Assembly (NCBI RefSeq): GCF_007558815.1
Contig: NZ_VLTJ01000002.1
Location: forward strand, 1-64,000
Source: Verticiella sediminum
GTDB lineage: Bacteria > Pseudomonadota > Gammaproteobacteria > Burkholderiales > Burkholderiaceae_B
DNA length: 64,000 bases
Direction: 5' to 3'
Every line of letters begins with the position of its first letter. Within the stretch, counting starts at the first letter, position 1. Shown one piece after another: positions 35,073-43,624 of this stretch. A program made the position numbers and the translations under genes. The notes under the pieces are model-generated. The model ran no database searches. It was not told the origin of the DNA and saw only the letters and a program-made list of their open reading frames with translations.

Positions 35073-36218
35073 CTATTCCGGCTTGGACAACCATGCCCCG
35101 GTATGCTCGCCCAACCGGGGCGCGGGAGCGCGATAGGGAGGCCGTTCGCCGTCGAAAGTCAGCGGCAGCCCGACCGTGGGGAAAGCCCCCGCCGGGCCCG
35201 CCTGGATGATCCCGAGCGCCTGCGTCTGGACATCCTCGACCACCTGGGCGATGGTCTGCACCGGCGCGTTCGGCACACCGTGCCGGTCCAGCAGTTCGGC
35301 CAGCGCGTGGCTGCGGAAGCCGACCGCCCAGGCCTCGATCTGCGGCAGCAGCGCCTGCTGGTGCGTCACGCGCGCCCGGTTGGTGCGAAAGCGCTCGTCA
35401 GCGGTCAACTCGGCACGCTCCATGGCCGCCGCCAGCTTGGCGAACAGGCCGTCGTTGCCGGCGCCGATCACCAGCCAGCCGTCCTGGGTCCGGAACGCCT
35501 GGTACGGCACGATGCCGGCGGCGCCCGAGCCCTGCGGCAACTGAGGTTGGCCGCTCATCTGCTGGCGACAGATCGGCGTCGCCGTCCAGGCGAGCGCGGT
35601 CTCGAACAGCGAGGTCCGGATGTGCGTGCCCTGCCCGGTGCGGCGACGCTCGATGAGCGCGCCCATCACCCCGAGCGCGCCCCACATGCCTGCGCCCATG
35701 TCGATGATGGACACGCCCACGCGGATCGGTGGCCGATCCGCGCTTTCGCCGGTGATGCTCATCATGCCGCCGTAGGCCTGCATCAGCGGATCGTAGCCCG
35801 GCTTGGCCGCCATCGGCCCGACGTGGCCGAAGGCGCCGATCTCGCAATACACCAGGGATGGATTGGCTGCGCGCAGGCCGATCGGCCCGACGCCCAGCGT
35901 CTCGGCGGCCCCGGCGCGCATGTTGCACACCACGGCGTCGGCCTTCTCGAGGATGAGTTCGCGCAGCGCGGCGGCCTGGGCAGGATCGCGCAGGTCCACG
36001 CCCACGCTCTGCTTGTCCCGGTTGAAGGCGGTGAAGTGCGGTGCGGCCCCGGCGTGAAAAGGCGGCCCCCAGCCGCGCGCGGCGTCGCCGCCCTCGGGGT
36101 TCTCGACCTTGATCAGCTCGGCGCCCAGCGACGCCAGGATGAAGCCCGTGTAAGGGCCGGCCACGCTGTGGCCCAGCTCCACCACGGTGAAGCCGGCCAG
36201 CGGTTGTGAATGCGACAT
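35073..36218 (-). CDS. CaiB/BaiF (class III) CoA-transferase
   Basis: 381 residues; moves CoA between acyl groups in the cytoplasm. Catalytic Asp173 in VSIIDMGAGMWG, with the N-terminal VVELGHSVAGPYTG and AELIKVENPEGGDAARGWGP typical of the family. Last gene of a four-gene unit with a CitE-like lyase, a mesaconyl-CoA-hydratase-like protein and an acyl-CoA dehydrogenase, all on the minus strand with minimal spacing. In that setting it would load CoA from succinyl-CoA or similar onto a dicarboxylate such as itaconate or mesaconate. Substrate is inferred from neighbours only. Confidence 0.9.
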   Translation of the reverse strand: MSHSQPLAGFTVVELGHSVAGPYTGFILASLGAELIKVENPEGGDAARGWGPPFHAGAAPHFTAFNRDKQSVGVDLRDPAQAAALRELILEKADAVVCNMRAGAAETLGVGPIGLRAANPSLVYCEIGAFGHVGPMAAKPGYDPLMQAYGGMMSITGESADRPPIRVGVSIIDMGAGMWGALGVMGALIERRRTGQGTHIRTSLFETALAWTATPICRQQMSGQPQLPQGSGAAGIVPYQAFRTQDGWLVIGAGNDGLFAKLAAAMERAELTADERFRTNRARVTHQQALLPQIEAWAVGFRSHALAELLDRHGVPNAPVQTIAQVVEDVQTQALGIIQAGPAGAFPTVGLPLTFDGERPPYRAPAPRLGEHTGAWLSKPE

Positions 36219-36220
36219 CG

Positions 36221-37108
36221 TCAGACTCCTGGTTCCCGGCTCGCCGCCTGGGCGAGCACGCGGTAGGCGCGGTCGGCGACCGGCTTGTCCACCATCCGGC
36301 CCTCGAACAGCACGGCCCCCTCGCCGCGGGCGAGCCCTTCTTCGTAGACGGCGACGAGGCTGCGGGCGTGCGCCAGCTCGCGCTCGGACGCACCGAACGC
36401 GGCGTTGAGCACGGGGACCTGGGCCGGGTGCACGCAGGTCGCCCCGGCGAACCCCAGGGCGCGGGAGCGCGCCACCATGGCGCGATACGCCTCGCCGTCC
36501 GCAACGCCCGCGACGCTGGCGAGCACGCCCAACGGCAGGATGCCGGCGGCCCGCGCAGCGTGCAGCCCCAGCATCTTGGCCACGTACAGTGCGTCCGCGC
36601 TCGGCTGCGCATCGAGATCGGTGGCGAGGTCTTCGCCGCCCACGGCGAGCCCAACCATGCGCGCATCGGCCCGCGCGATGGCGTTGACGTGCTCCAGCGC
36701 CGCCGCCGACTCCACGAGGGCGAGAAAGCGCGTATGGCCTGCGGGCAAACCGACTTCGATCTCACGGGCGGTGACGAGCTCGGCCAGCAGGCGCACGTGC
36801 TCCGGCCCCATCACCTTGGGCAGCACCAGGGCGGCCACGGCCGGGTCGACGGCGGCGGCAATATCCTGCACCGCCAGGTCGAGCTCGCGGTTGATGCGCA
36901 CCAGCACGTCGGCGCCTTCGCGCCCGACCGCACGCGCGGCCGCTGCCAGGCCCTGCCGGGCGGCGGGTTTGTCGGCGGGCCCCACGGCATCCTCCAGGTC
37001 GAGGATGATCGCGTCCGCGCCGCGCGTGTGCGCCTTGGCCACGAAGCGCTCGGCATGCGCCGGGCAGAACAGCAGCGAGCGCCAGACCGGAAGACGGGCT
37101 CCGCTCAT
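36221..37108 (-). CDS. HpcH/HpaI aldolase, CitE-like (citramalyl-/malyl-CoA lyase type)
   Basis: 295-residue TIM-barrel lyase. Conserved family segments: RSLLFCPAHAERF, AIILDLEDAVGP (metal/substrate site), VLVRIN, LVLPKV, the catalytic-metal Glu in LALVESAAAL and Asp in GGEDLATDLD. Such proteins cleave (3S)-citramalyl-CoA to pyruvate and acetyl-CoA, or malyl-CoA-like esters. ATG 37108 overlaps the stop of the dehydratase gene (ATGA). Its position between a CoA-transferase and a mesaconyl-CoA hydratase homolog mirrors the itaconate/mesaconate degradation order (Ict-Ich-Ccl, RipABC). Confidence 0.88.
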   Translation of the reverse strand: MSGARLPVWRSLLFCPAHAERFVAKAHTRGADAIILDLEDAVGPADKPAARQGLAAAARAVGREGADVLVRINRELDLAVQDIAAAVDPAVAALVLPKVMGPEHVRLLAELVTAREIEVGLPAGHTRFLALVESAAALEHVNAIARADARMVGLAVGGEDLATDLDAQPSADALYVAKMLGLHAARAAGILPLGVLASVAGVADGEAYRAMVARSRALGFAGATCVHPAQVPVLNAAFGASERELAHARSLVAVYEEGLARGEGAVLFEGRMVDKPVADRAYRVLAQAASREPGV

Positions 37109-37989
37109 GGCGCGTCCTCGATCTCGAGCGTGCATTGCGCCGCGAGCGCCCCCTGCTCGTCGCTGGCCCAGGCCTGCAGCGTGCCGCCGACGACTTCCGA
37201 GCCGCCCACGACGAGCGTACCGCCCACGAACAGCGGCTTCGACAGCCGCGCGCTGAGCCCCGTCAGGCGACGGCCGCCGAGCCGTTTGACGGCTTCGTCG
37301 ATCACCAGGTGCACGGTCAGCGCGCCGTTCATCACGCAGCCCGGGTAGCCCTCCTCGCGCCGCGCATAGTCCGCGTCGTAGTGGATGCGATGGCCGTTCC
37401 AGGTCAACGCGCTGTAGCGAAACACGAGCACCGGGTCCATGACATAGCTCGCCTGCCATGCCGCCTTCGGCGCTTCGGTCGCGGCCGCCGCCGCGGCTTG
37501 CCCCGCCGCGGGGGCATCCCGATACACGACCTGCTGGTGCTCCACGACGGCCGGACGATCGCCCACGCTGATCGTGTGGCGCACCGTCACGAACACCAGC
37601 ACCCCGCTGCGGCCGTTCTTCTGCTCGATCGCCACGATTTCCGAGCGCTTGCTGGCGCGGTCGCTCACGCGCAGTTCGCCGGGAAAGCCGACCCGGCGTC
37701 CGACGAACATGCGTCTGGGCAAGGGAATGGGCGGCAGGAAATCGCCTTTCTTCGGATGCCCGTCATGGCCGATCTGCGAACGGCGCGCGTTCGGCGTGAA
37801 GAACATCGAGTACCAGTGCGGCGGCAGCACGCTGCCGCGCTCGTAGGCGGAGGGGTCCTGGTCGAGCATGGCGGCCATGCGCCGCGCCGCGCTGAGGCCG
37901 ATCTCGTCGTCCACCTCGGTATGGCGGCCGATCCAATCGGCGAACGCCACGGCGGCGTCGCCTTGCCAGGCTTGTGGTGATGCAGTCAT
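37105..37989 (-). CDS. FAS1-like/MaoC dehydratase (mesaconyl- or itaconyl-CoA hydratase type)
   Basis: 294 residues forming a double hotdog: an N-terminal FAS1-type domain (PPHWYSMFFTPNARRSQIGH, then PLPRRMFVGRRVGFPGELRV) and a C-terminal MaoC-like half with the hydratase motif NGHRIHYDADYARREEGYPG. Homologs include mesaconyl-C4-CoA and itaconyl-CoA hydratases that give citramalyl-CoA, the substrate of the CitE-like lyase encoded immediately downstream with overlapping codons. The gene lies 14 bp after the acyl-CoA dehydrogenase. Function as a C5-acyl-CoA hydratase is inferred from domain type and order. Confidence 0.85.
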   Translation of the reverse strand: MTASPQAWQGDAAVAFADWIGRHTEVDDEIGLSAARRMAAMLDQDPSAYERGSVLPPHWYSMFFTPNARRSQIGHDGHPKKGDFLPPIPLPRRMFVGRRVGFPGELRVSDRASKRSEIVAIEQKNGRSGVLVFVTVRHTISVGDRPAVVEHQQVVYRDAPAAGQAAAAAATEAPKAAWQASYVMDPVLVFRYSALTWNGHRIHYDADYARREEGYPGCVMNGALTVHLVIDEAVKRLGGRRLTGLSARLSKPLFVGGTLVVGGSEVVGGTLQAWASDEQGALAAQCTLEIEDAP

Positions 37990-38002
37990 TGCCGGCCTCC
38001 CG

Positions 38003-39205
38003 TCAGTATGAACGCGGCAGGCCGAGCACGTGCTGCGCGACGTTGGCCAGGATCAGGTTGGTCGAGACCGGCGCGATGCGCGCCAGGCGGGCCTCGCGCC
38101 ACTTGCGCTCGACGTGGTACTCGCGAGCGAAGCCGAAGCCGCCGTGCGTCTGCATGCAGGCTTCCGCGGCGTTCCACAGGCACTCCGCGGCCAGGTAGCG
38201 CGCCATGTTCGCCTCCGCGCCGCACGCCAGGCCCGCGGCGAACAACGCGGTGGCCCGGCGCACCATGAGGTCGGCGGCCTCCATCTGGACATGCGCCTGC
38301 GCGATCGGGAACTGGATCGCCTGGTTCGCCCCGATGGGACGCTTGAACACCACGCGCTCCTTGGCATAGGCGGTGGCCTTGCGCACGAACCAGCGCGTCG
38401 AACCGATCGCCTCCGCGGCCGTGATCATGCGCTCCGCGTTCATGCCGTCGAGGATGTAGCGAAAGCCCGCGCCTTCCTCGCCGACCAACGCGTCGGCCGG
38501 CACTTGCAGGTCCTCGAAGAAGACTTCGGTGGCATGGTGATTGACCATCGCCTTGAGCGGGCGGATCGTCAGCCCCTTGCCCAGCGACTCGCGGATGTCG
38601 ATGAGGAACGTGGACACGCCGTCCACTTTGTTCTTCACCTCGGCCGCCGGCGTGGTCCGCGCCAGCACGAGCATCAGGTCGGAATGCTGGGCCCGCGAGG
38701 TCCAGACCTTCTGGCCGTTGATGCGATAGCCGTTCGCGGTCCGCTCGGCCCGCGTCTTCAACTGGGTGGTATCCGAGCCCGTGGTCGGCTCCGTCACCCC
38801 GAAGGCCTGCAGGCGCAGCTCCCCGCTGGCGATGCCGGGCAGGTAGCGCTGCTTCTGTGCCTCGCTGCCATGGCGCAGCACCGTGCCCATGATGTACATC
38901 TGGGCATGGCCGGCGGCAGCGTGGCAGCCCGCGGCGCAGACCTCTTCCATGATCACCGCCGCGGCGCGCAGCGGCAGGCCCGATCCGCCGTACTCCTCGG
39001 GAATGAGAGCCGCGAGAAAGCCCGCTTCGGTCAGCGCCGCGATGAAATCCGTCGGGTAGCCCTCGCGTTCGTCCAGCTCTCGCCAGTACTCGTCGGGGAA
39101 GGCGGCGCAGACGCGGCGCACTGCGTCGCGGATGTCGGGGAAATCCTCGCCGAGTGTCAGCGAGATCGCAGCACTGTCGGCAGGCGTTTCGTTGGGAGAT
39201 GTCAT
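38003..39205 (-). CDS. Acyl-CoA dehydrogenase
   Basis: FAD flavoprotein of 400 residues, three-domain ACAD. FAD/substrate segments FGVTEPTTGSDTTQLKTRAE and KVWTSRAQHSD are present, and the C-terminal CMQTHGGFGFAREYHVERKW contains the expected catalytic Glu. First gene of the unit with the hydratase, lyase and CoA-transferase. It could oxidise a saturated acyl-CoA (for example methylsuccinyl-CoA or a branched chain) to the enoyl-CoA handled by the next enzyme. It starts 83 bp from a perfect palindrome at 39288-39307, and follows the IclR gene. Confidence 0.9.
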   Translation of the reverse strand: MTSPNETPADSAAISLTLGEDFPDIRDAVRRVCAAFPDEYWRELDEREGYPTDFIAALTEAGFLAALIPEEYGGSGLPLRAAAVIMEEVCAAGCHAAAGHAQMYIMGTVLRHGSEAQKQRYLPGIASGELRLQAFGVTEPTTGSDTTQLKTRAERTANGYRINGQKVWTSRAQHSDLMLVLARTTPAAEVKNKVDGVSTFLIDIRESLGKGLTIRPLKAMVNHHATEVFFEDLQVPADALVGEEGAGFRYILDGMNAERMITAAEAIGSTRWFVRKATAYAKERVVFKRPIGANQAIQFPIAQAHVQMEAADLMVRRATALFAAGLACGAEANMARYLAAECLWNAAEACMQTHGGFGFAREYHVERKWREARLARIAPVSTNLILANVAQHVLGLPRSY

Positions 39206-39287
39206 GTCGGTCTTGCGTTCGTGACGAAAGACCTCATGCTATCGGCATCCATCCCCGGTTTGGCTTTTGAACCTACATTCAAGACGA

Positions 39288-39307
39288 GATATCAGATGAC
39301 TGATATC
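39288..39307. promoter_or_regulatory. Perfect palindrome, probable operator (IclR-type)
   Basis: GATATCAG-ATGA-CTGATATC: 8-bp arms, 4-bp centre. It lies between the IclR stop and the acyl-CoA dehydrogenase start in a locally AT-rich patch, with a weaker dyad TTGAA/TTCAA about 10 bp further on (39268-39282 area). Likely control site of the four-gene catabolic unit. Confidence 0.65.
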
Positions 39308-39319
39308 CGCCCGCCGGGC

Positions 39320-40201
39320 CTAGCCCGCGCTCTTGTTGATCGCGTACTCGGCCTGCGGATACTGTACCCGCGCGCGCTCGCCCGCGCCGGCGCGCTGAGG
39401 GAAATAGGTCTGGAAGGCTTCGAGCAGCAGCGCCTCCACCGACGCCTTCAACGCCTCGCGCTGCCAACTGTTCACGCCGATGCCCACGGCCAGAGGCTGG
39501 TCGCCGACGTCCACCGGCACCCGCGCGGCGATCACCGAGGAGCCCTGGGTGACCGCATCGACACTGTAGGCAAACCCGGTAGCGCGGATCTCGGCCATCT
39601 CCTGCAGCAATGCGCGGCCATCCACCGGCTGCGCGAAGTCCTCGTCCGTCGCGTTGACATTGCGCACGATGCGCAGCACCTGCTCGTCGCTCATCGTGCT
39701 GAGCAGCACCTTGCCGACCGCGGAGCGGCAGATCGGCCGCAGCAAGCCGGGTTTCAACCCGACCCGCGAGGAGCGCGCCGACACGATGTGTATGTACTGG
39801 GCATGCAGGCCGTTCTGCATCGCGAGCATCGCCACCTGACCCGAACGGTGGGCAAGCATTTCCATGAACTCGAGCAGGCTGCCCTGCGCCAGGACCCGCT
39901 CGTGCAGCCACAGCCCGAGAAAGCTCACGCGCAGCGTGGGCACGAAGGTGCGGGCGTGCCGATCGTGCAGCAGATAGCCCATGTCCCGCAGACCGTGCAG
40001 CAGCACCGACGTGCTCGACTGCGGATAGCCGAGCCGCTGGGCGACCTCGCCCACGGTGAGCGCGCGTTGCTCGACGGCAAAGAGTTCGAGCAGTTCCAGC
40101 GCGCGGTGCACCGAGCCCACCGACTTGCCATAGGGCTGTTCCAGCGCCACACGGGTGAGCGAGAGGCTTTGCTCGGGGTCCGGCGCGTCGAGATTATCCA
40201 T
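39320..40201 (-). CDS. IclR family transcriptional regulator
   Basis: 293 residues: N-terminal winged helix (SVHRALELLELFAVEQRALT, then VGEVAQRLGYPQSSTSVLLH) and a C-terminal IclR effector domain (GLLRPICRSAVGKVLLSTMS). It lies between the MmgE/PrpD-Bug genes upstream and the CoA-transferase/lyase unit downstream, all on the minus strand, and probably controls both. The palindrome just past its stop is a plausible target. Effector unknown; IclR proteins of catabolic clusters usually bind the acid substrate or an intermediate. Confidence 0.9.
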   Translation of the reverse strand: MDNLDAPDPEQSLSLTRVALEQPYGKSVGSVHRALELLELFAVEQRALTVGEVAQRLGYPQSSTSVLLHGLRDMGYLLHDRHARTFVPTLRVSFLGLWLHERVLAQGSLLEFMEMLAHRSGQVAMLAMQNGLHAQYIHIVSARSSRVGLKPGLLRPICRSAVGKVLLSTMSDEQVLRIVRNVNATDEDFAQPVDGRALLQEMAEIRATGFAYSVDAVTQGSSVIAARVPVDVGDQPLAVGIGVNSWQREALKASVEALLLEAFQTYFPQRAGAGERARVQYPQAEYAINKSAG

Positions 40202-40252
40202 GTGGCGATGACGGAAGATGGCACACCTGCCAGTGTAGCGAGCCCGTCGGCG

Positions 40253-41596
40253 TCATGCGAAGACGCGCTCTTGGCAATCGAGCCCGGCGAGGCGCTCGAA
40301 CAAGGCCGCGGCATCGCCAACATGACCGCCATAGGCCAGCGCGTCCGAGAACTTGGCCCGCAGTTGCGTACGGTCCAGCGGGCGGCGGGCATGCCCCAGC
40401 GCCTGGTGCACCGGCTCGCCCTCGAGACGGCTGCCGTCGCGCAGGGTGACGAACACCTGGTCCGCATAGGCCGCCCCCGGCGTCTGCGGATCGTCCGCCG
40501 GGATCGGGATCACCGTCACCCGCTCGATCAGGCGCTGCACCCCGGGAGCCTGCACGCACGCGTCGCCGAGTTCGGCGAGCCCGGCACGCCCGTTGCACAG
40601 CGCGCTCGCCATCGCGAACTCGATGCTGAACTTGGCCGCGAGCCCCGTGGTCGGGCGATGGTTGCGCAATACCGTCGCGTGCTCCTGGCTCATGCGTACC
40701 TCGACCTGGGCCACCTGGTCCGCCTGTACGCCGTGCCGGACGCGCAGCGCGAGCATCCCGTCGAGCGCGCGGTGCGTGTAGTAGCACAGCGGATAGCGCT
40801 TCACGTTGGCCCGCCGGTCCGCGATCTGGAACGGCCGCCCGGCTGCGGCCGGCCGCTCGCGATCGACCCGGCCTTGCGGGGACACGGCCGCCAGGAAACC
40901 CTGCGGATGCTCCAGCGCGTCGGCGGACGCGGTGAAGCCGGCCTTCGCCAGGCGCGCCGCCAGCACACCGGCCTGGGCCGCGCGGCCGACATGAAAGGGC
41001 TTGGCCATGGCGCCGAAATTGGACATCACGCCCGCGCTCTGGCTGGCGCCCAGGCCCAGCGCGTGAGCGCACTGGCCGGCGTCGAGCCGCAACAGCACCG
41101 AGGCGGCCGCGCTCGCGCCGATGGCCCCGAAGATGCCCGTGGGGTGCCAGCCCTTGACGTGATGGATGTCGGTTTCTCGATCGACCAGATCGGCCCAGAC
41201 CTCGTAGCCGGCCACGTAGGCGTCGAGCATGTCGGCGCCGCAAGCGCCCGTCTGCGCGCCCAGCGCCAGGATCGTCGAGACCAGCACCGCGCTCGGATGG
41301 CCGCGCAGCGCGACGTCGTCGTAGTCCAGCGCGTGCGCCGCGGTGCCGTTCAGCAGCGCGGCCGTCGATGCATCGGTGGCCTGCTCGCCGAAGAACAGGG
41401 GCGCACGCCCTGCCGGCAGGGGCCGCGACGCTTCGAGCAGCACCTGCACGGCGGGTTCGCGACGACCCGCAATGGTCGTGGCGCAAGTATCGATGAAGCC
41501 GGTGACGGCCGCCGCCCGCGCGTCGGCCGGCGCCCCCTCGCGACCGATCGCGGCGACGAAGGCCCCCAGCGTGCTCGTGAGCGGCGCCGGCATCAT
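40253..41596 (-). CDS. MmgE/PrpD family protein
   Basis: 447-residue member of the family containing 2-methylcitrate dehydratase and cis-aconitate (itaconate-forming) decarboxylase. Recognisable parts: AALLNGTAAHALDYDDVALRG with active-site-region Asp residues, HVKGWHPTGIFGAIGASAAA and GAMAKPFHVGRAAQAG. Start ATG 41596 overlaps the stop of the Bug receptor (ATGA), so the two are co-translated. In this context it may isomerise, dehydrate or decarboxylate an imported tricarboxylate or branched dicarboxylate feeding the CoA-transferase/hydratase/lyase route; the exact reaction is unknown. Confidence 0.88.
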   Translation of the reverse strand: MMPAPLTSTLGAFVAAIGREGAPADARAAAVTGFIDTCATTIAGRREPAVQVLLEASRPLPAGRAPLFFGEQATDASTAALLNGTAAHALDYDDVALRGHPSAVLVSTILALGAQTGACGADMLDAYVAGYEVWADLVDRETDIHHVKGWHPTGIFGAIGASAAASVLLRLDAGQCAHALGLGASQSAGVMSNFGAMAKPFHVGRAAQAGVLAARLAKAGFTASADALEHPQGFLAAVSPQGRVDRERPAAAGRPFQIADRRANVKRYPLCYYTHRALDGMLALRVRHGVQADQVAQVEVRMSQEHATVLRNHRPTTGLAAKFSIEFAMASALCNGRAGLAELGDACVQAPGVQRLIERVTVIPIPADDPQTPGAAYADQVFVTLRDGSRLEGEPVHQALGHARRPLDRTQLRAKFSDALAYGGHVGDAAALFERLAGLDCQERVFA

Positions 41597-42561
41597 TCGG
41601 CCTTGATCCCGGCCTTGGAGACGATGTCGCGCCACTTGGCGATGTCGTCGCTGACCAGCTTGCCGAATTCCGCCGGCGACATCGGCATCGCTTCCACGCC
41701 CTGCTTCGCATAGGCCGTCCGGACGTCGGCGGTCTGCACGGCGTTGTTGAGGGCCTCGTTGAGTCGCTGCACGATCTCGTCGGGCGTTCCCGTCGGTGCA
41801 ACGAGGCCGTTCCAGCCGGTCGCCTCGAAGCCCGGATAGACTTCGGCCACTGTCGGCACGTCGGGCAGCGCAGCGATACGGTGCGCGGTCATCACCGCGA
41901 TCGGATGGACCTTCTTCGATGCGATCAGCGGCAGTGCGGGTTCGATGCTGCTGAAGGCCACGTTCACATGCCCGCCGAGCAGGTCCGTCAGCGCGGGCGC
42001 ACTACCCTTGTAGGGCACGTGCATCATCTCGACCTGCGCCACCCGCTCGAGCATCTCGCCGCCCAGGTGCGCCGGACTGCCCTGGCCGTAGGACGCATAC
42101 GCGATGTTGCCCGGCTTGGCGCGCGCCGCCGCGACGAGTTCCTCCACCGTGTTGTACTCGACCCGCTCGTTGCGGATGATGAGCAGCGGAACCTCGGCCA
42201 CCATGCCGATCGGCGTGAACGCCTTCTCGGTATCGTATTGCGGGTTGTTCAGGCTGGGATTGATCGCGAACGCGCTGGCCACGTACAGCAGCGTGTAGCC
42301 GTCGGGCTCGGCACGCGCCACGTCGGCCGATGCCAGCATGGTGTTGGCGCCCGGCTTGTTCTCGATGATCACCGGCTTGCCGAGATCGGCCTCCAGCTTG
42401 GTACCCACAAGGCGTGCCAGATTGTCTGCGCCGCCGCCGGCCGGGTAGGGCACCACCAGGCGGATGGGCCTCTCGGGATATGCGCCCTTCGCTTGTGCCA
42501 CAGGAATGAATGCGCCCACACTCAAGGCCGCGCAAAGTGCCGCGATAGCGTACCGTTTCAC
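41593..42561 (-). CDS. Bug/TctC family tripartite-tricarboxylate-type substrate-binding protein
   Basis: Periplasmic receptor of 322 residues with signal peptide 1-24 (ending VAQA). Family hallmarks: PERPIRLVVPYPAGGGADNLAR, IENKPGANTMLA, MHVPYKGSAPALTDLLGG and LPDVPTVAEV. Such receptors in Bordetella and relatives bind carboxylates; no TctA/TctB membrane partners are encoded nearby, as is common for orphan Bug proteins. Translational coupling with the MmgE/PrpD gene suggests it captures that enzyme's substrate or precursor. Confidence 0.93.
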   Translation of the reverse strand: MKRYAIAALCAALSVGAFIPVAQAKGAYPERPIRLVVPYPAGGGADNLARLVGTKLEADLGKPVIIENKPGANTMLASADVARAEPDGYTLLYVASAFAINPSLNNPQYDTEKAFTPIGMVAEVPLLIIRNERVEYNTVEELVAAARAKPGNIAYASYGQGSPAHLGGEMLERVAQVEMMHVPYKGSAPALTDLLGGHVNVAFSSIEPALPLIASKKVHPIAVMTAHRIAALPDVPTVAEVYPGFEATGWNGLVAPTGTPDEIVQRLNEALNNAVQTADVRTAYAKQGVEAMPMSPAEFGKLVSDDIAKWRDIVSKAGIKAE

Positions 42562-42678
42562 GTATCGTCTCCGTAGTCTGTCGTGGACCGAATGCTAGGG
42601 GACGATGCGCGAAGGCAAAAGCCCGGCCACGCATTCTTCAGCCTGCTGATATGTGCATAGCGGCCGCTGAAAAACGGG

Positions 42679-42699
42679 CTGCCATCCTTAACATGGCAG
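42679..42699. promoter_or_regulatory. Inverted repeat upstream of FAH-family gene
   Basis: CTGCCAT-CCTTAAC-ATGGCAG: 7-bp arms around a 7-bp AT-rich centre, ending 30 bp before the FAH-family start and 118 bp from the divergent Bug start. Possible operator; regulator unknown. Confidence 0.4.
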
Positions 42700-42729
42700 A
42701 CCTTTCGCATCGAACGGACTATCGTCGCC

Positions 42730-43584
42730 ATGAAGTTCCTGAGCTACCGAATCGGCGGCGCGCCCAGAATCGGCGTGCTGTACGGCGGGCGGATCGCCGA
42801 TCTGACCGACGCCGCGGGCTGCCACGACCTGGGCGCTGCCTTGCGCCGGCTGGGTTCTGAACGCCTGTGCCAGCTTGCCGCGCAGAGCGAACCCGGCCCC
42901 CGACTGGACGAGATCGAAGCCTTCCGGCCCGTCGTCGCCGACCCCGAACGCATCGTTTGCGTGGGCCTGAACTACGACGAACACCGGGTCGAAGCGAACC
43001 GCGCCACCACGGCCCATCCGACAGTCTTTCTACGCCTGCCGTCCTCCCAGACAGGACACGGCGAGCCGATCGTCTGCCCTGCCGAAGCGCCCAACGGCCT
43101 CGACTTCGAGGGCGAGATCGCCATCGTCATCTCGCGGGCAGGCCGCAGGATTTCGGAGGATCAGGCCTGGTCCCACGTATTCGGCTACTCCGCCTACAAC
43201 GACGCATCCGCCCGCGAATGGCAGGCGCACTCCACCCAATGGACGGCCGGCAAGAACTTCCCCGCCACCGGCGCATTCGGGCCCGTGCTCGCAACCGCGG
43301 ACGAGTTCGATCCCGACACACCGATCCCGCTGGTCACACGGCTCAACGGCAAGGTGATGCAGCATGCCGACACCAGCATGATGCTGTTCTCCATACCGAC
43401 GCTCATCGCCTACATATCCACCTTCACGGAACTCGTGCCCGGGGACGTCATTGTCTCGGGCACGCCGGGGGGCGTCGGATTCAAGCGCAACCCGCCGGTG
43501 CTGATGCAGGATGGAGATCTTGTGGAGGTGGAAGTCGGCGGTGTGGGGACATTGAGCAATGTCGTTCGGCGGGAGATTGCTTGA
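42730..43584 (+). CDS. Fumarylacetoacetate hydrolase (FAH) family protein
   Basis: 284 residues; C-C hydrolase or decarboxylase fold acting on 2,4-diketo or hydroxydienoate acids. Family residues are visible: catalytic His85 in VGLNYDEHRVE, metal ligands Glu127 and Glu129 in LDFEGEIAIVIS, Asp158 in YNDASAREWQ, and SGTPGGVGF near the C-terminus. It is a single gene on the plus strand, divergent from the Bug-PrpD-IclR genes and convergent with the AMP-ligase gene. Substrate not assignable; homologs act on fumarylpyruvate, acylpyruvates or ring-cleavage products. Confidence 0.9.
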   Translation: MKFLSYRIGGAPRIGVLYGGRIADLTDAAGCHDLGAALRRLGSERLCQLAAQSEPGPRLDEIEAFRPVVADPERIVCVGLNYDEHRVEANRATTAHPTVFLRLPSSQTGHGEPIVCPAEAPNGLDFEGEIAIVISRAGRRISEDQAWSHVFGYSAYNDASAREWQAHSTQWTAGKNFPATGAFGPVLATADEFDPDTPIPLVTRLNGKVMQHADTSMMLFSIPTLIAYISTFTELVPGDVIVSGTPGGVGFKRNPPVLMQDGDLVEVEVGGVGTLSNVVRREIA

Positions 43585-43624
43585 GCGCTGTCCGGGCGCG
43601 GCCCGGTTCGGGCCGGCGTATCCG

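Noticed and set aside
38030-41713. Plus-strand open frame of over 1200 codons across three minus-strand genes
   Set aside because: It crosses well-supported acyl-CoA dehydrogenase, IclR and MmgE/PrpD genes, and its translation is low-complexity antisense.
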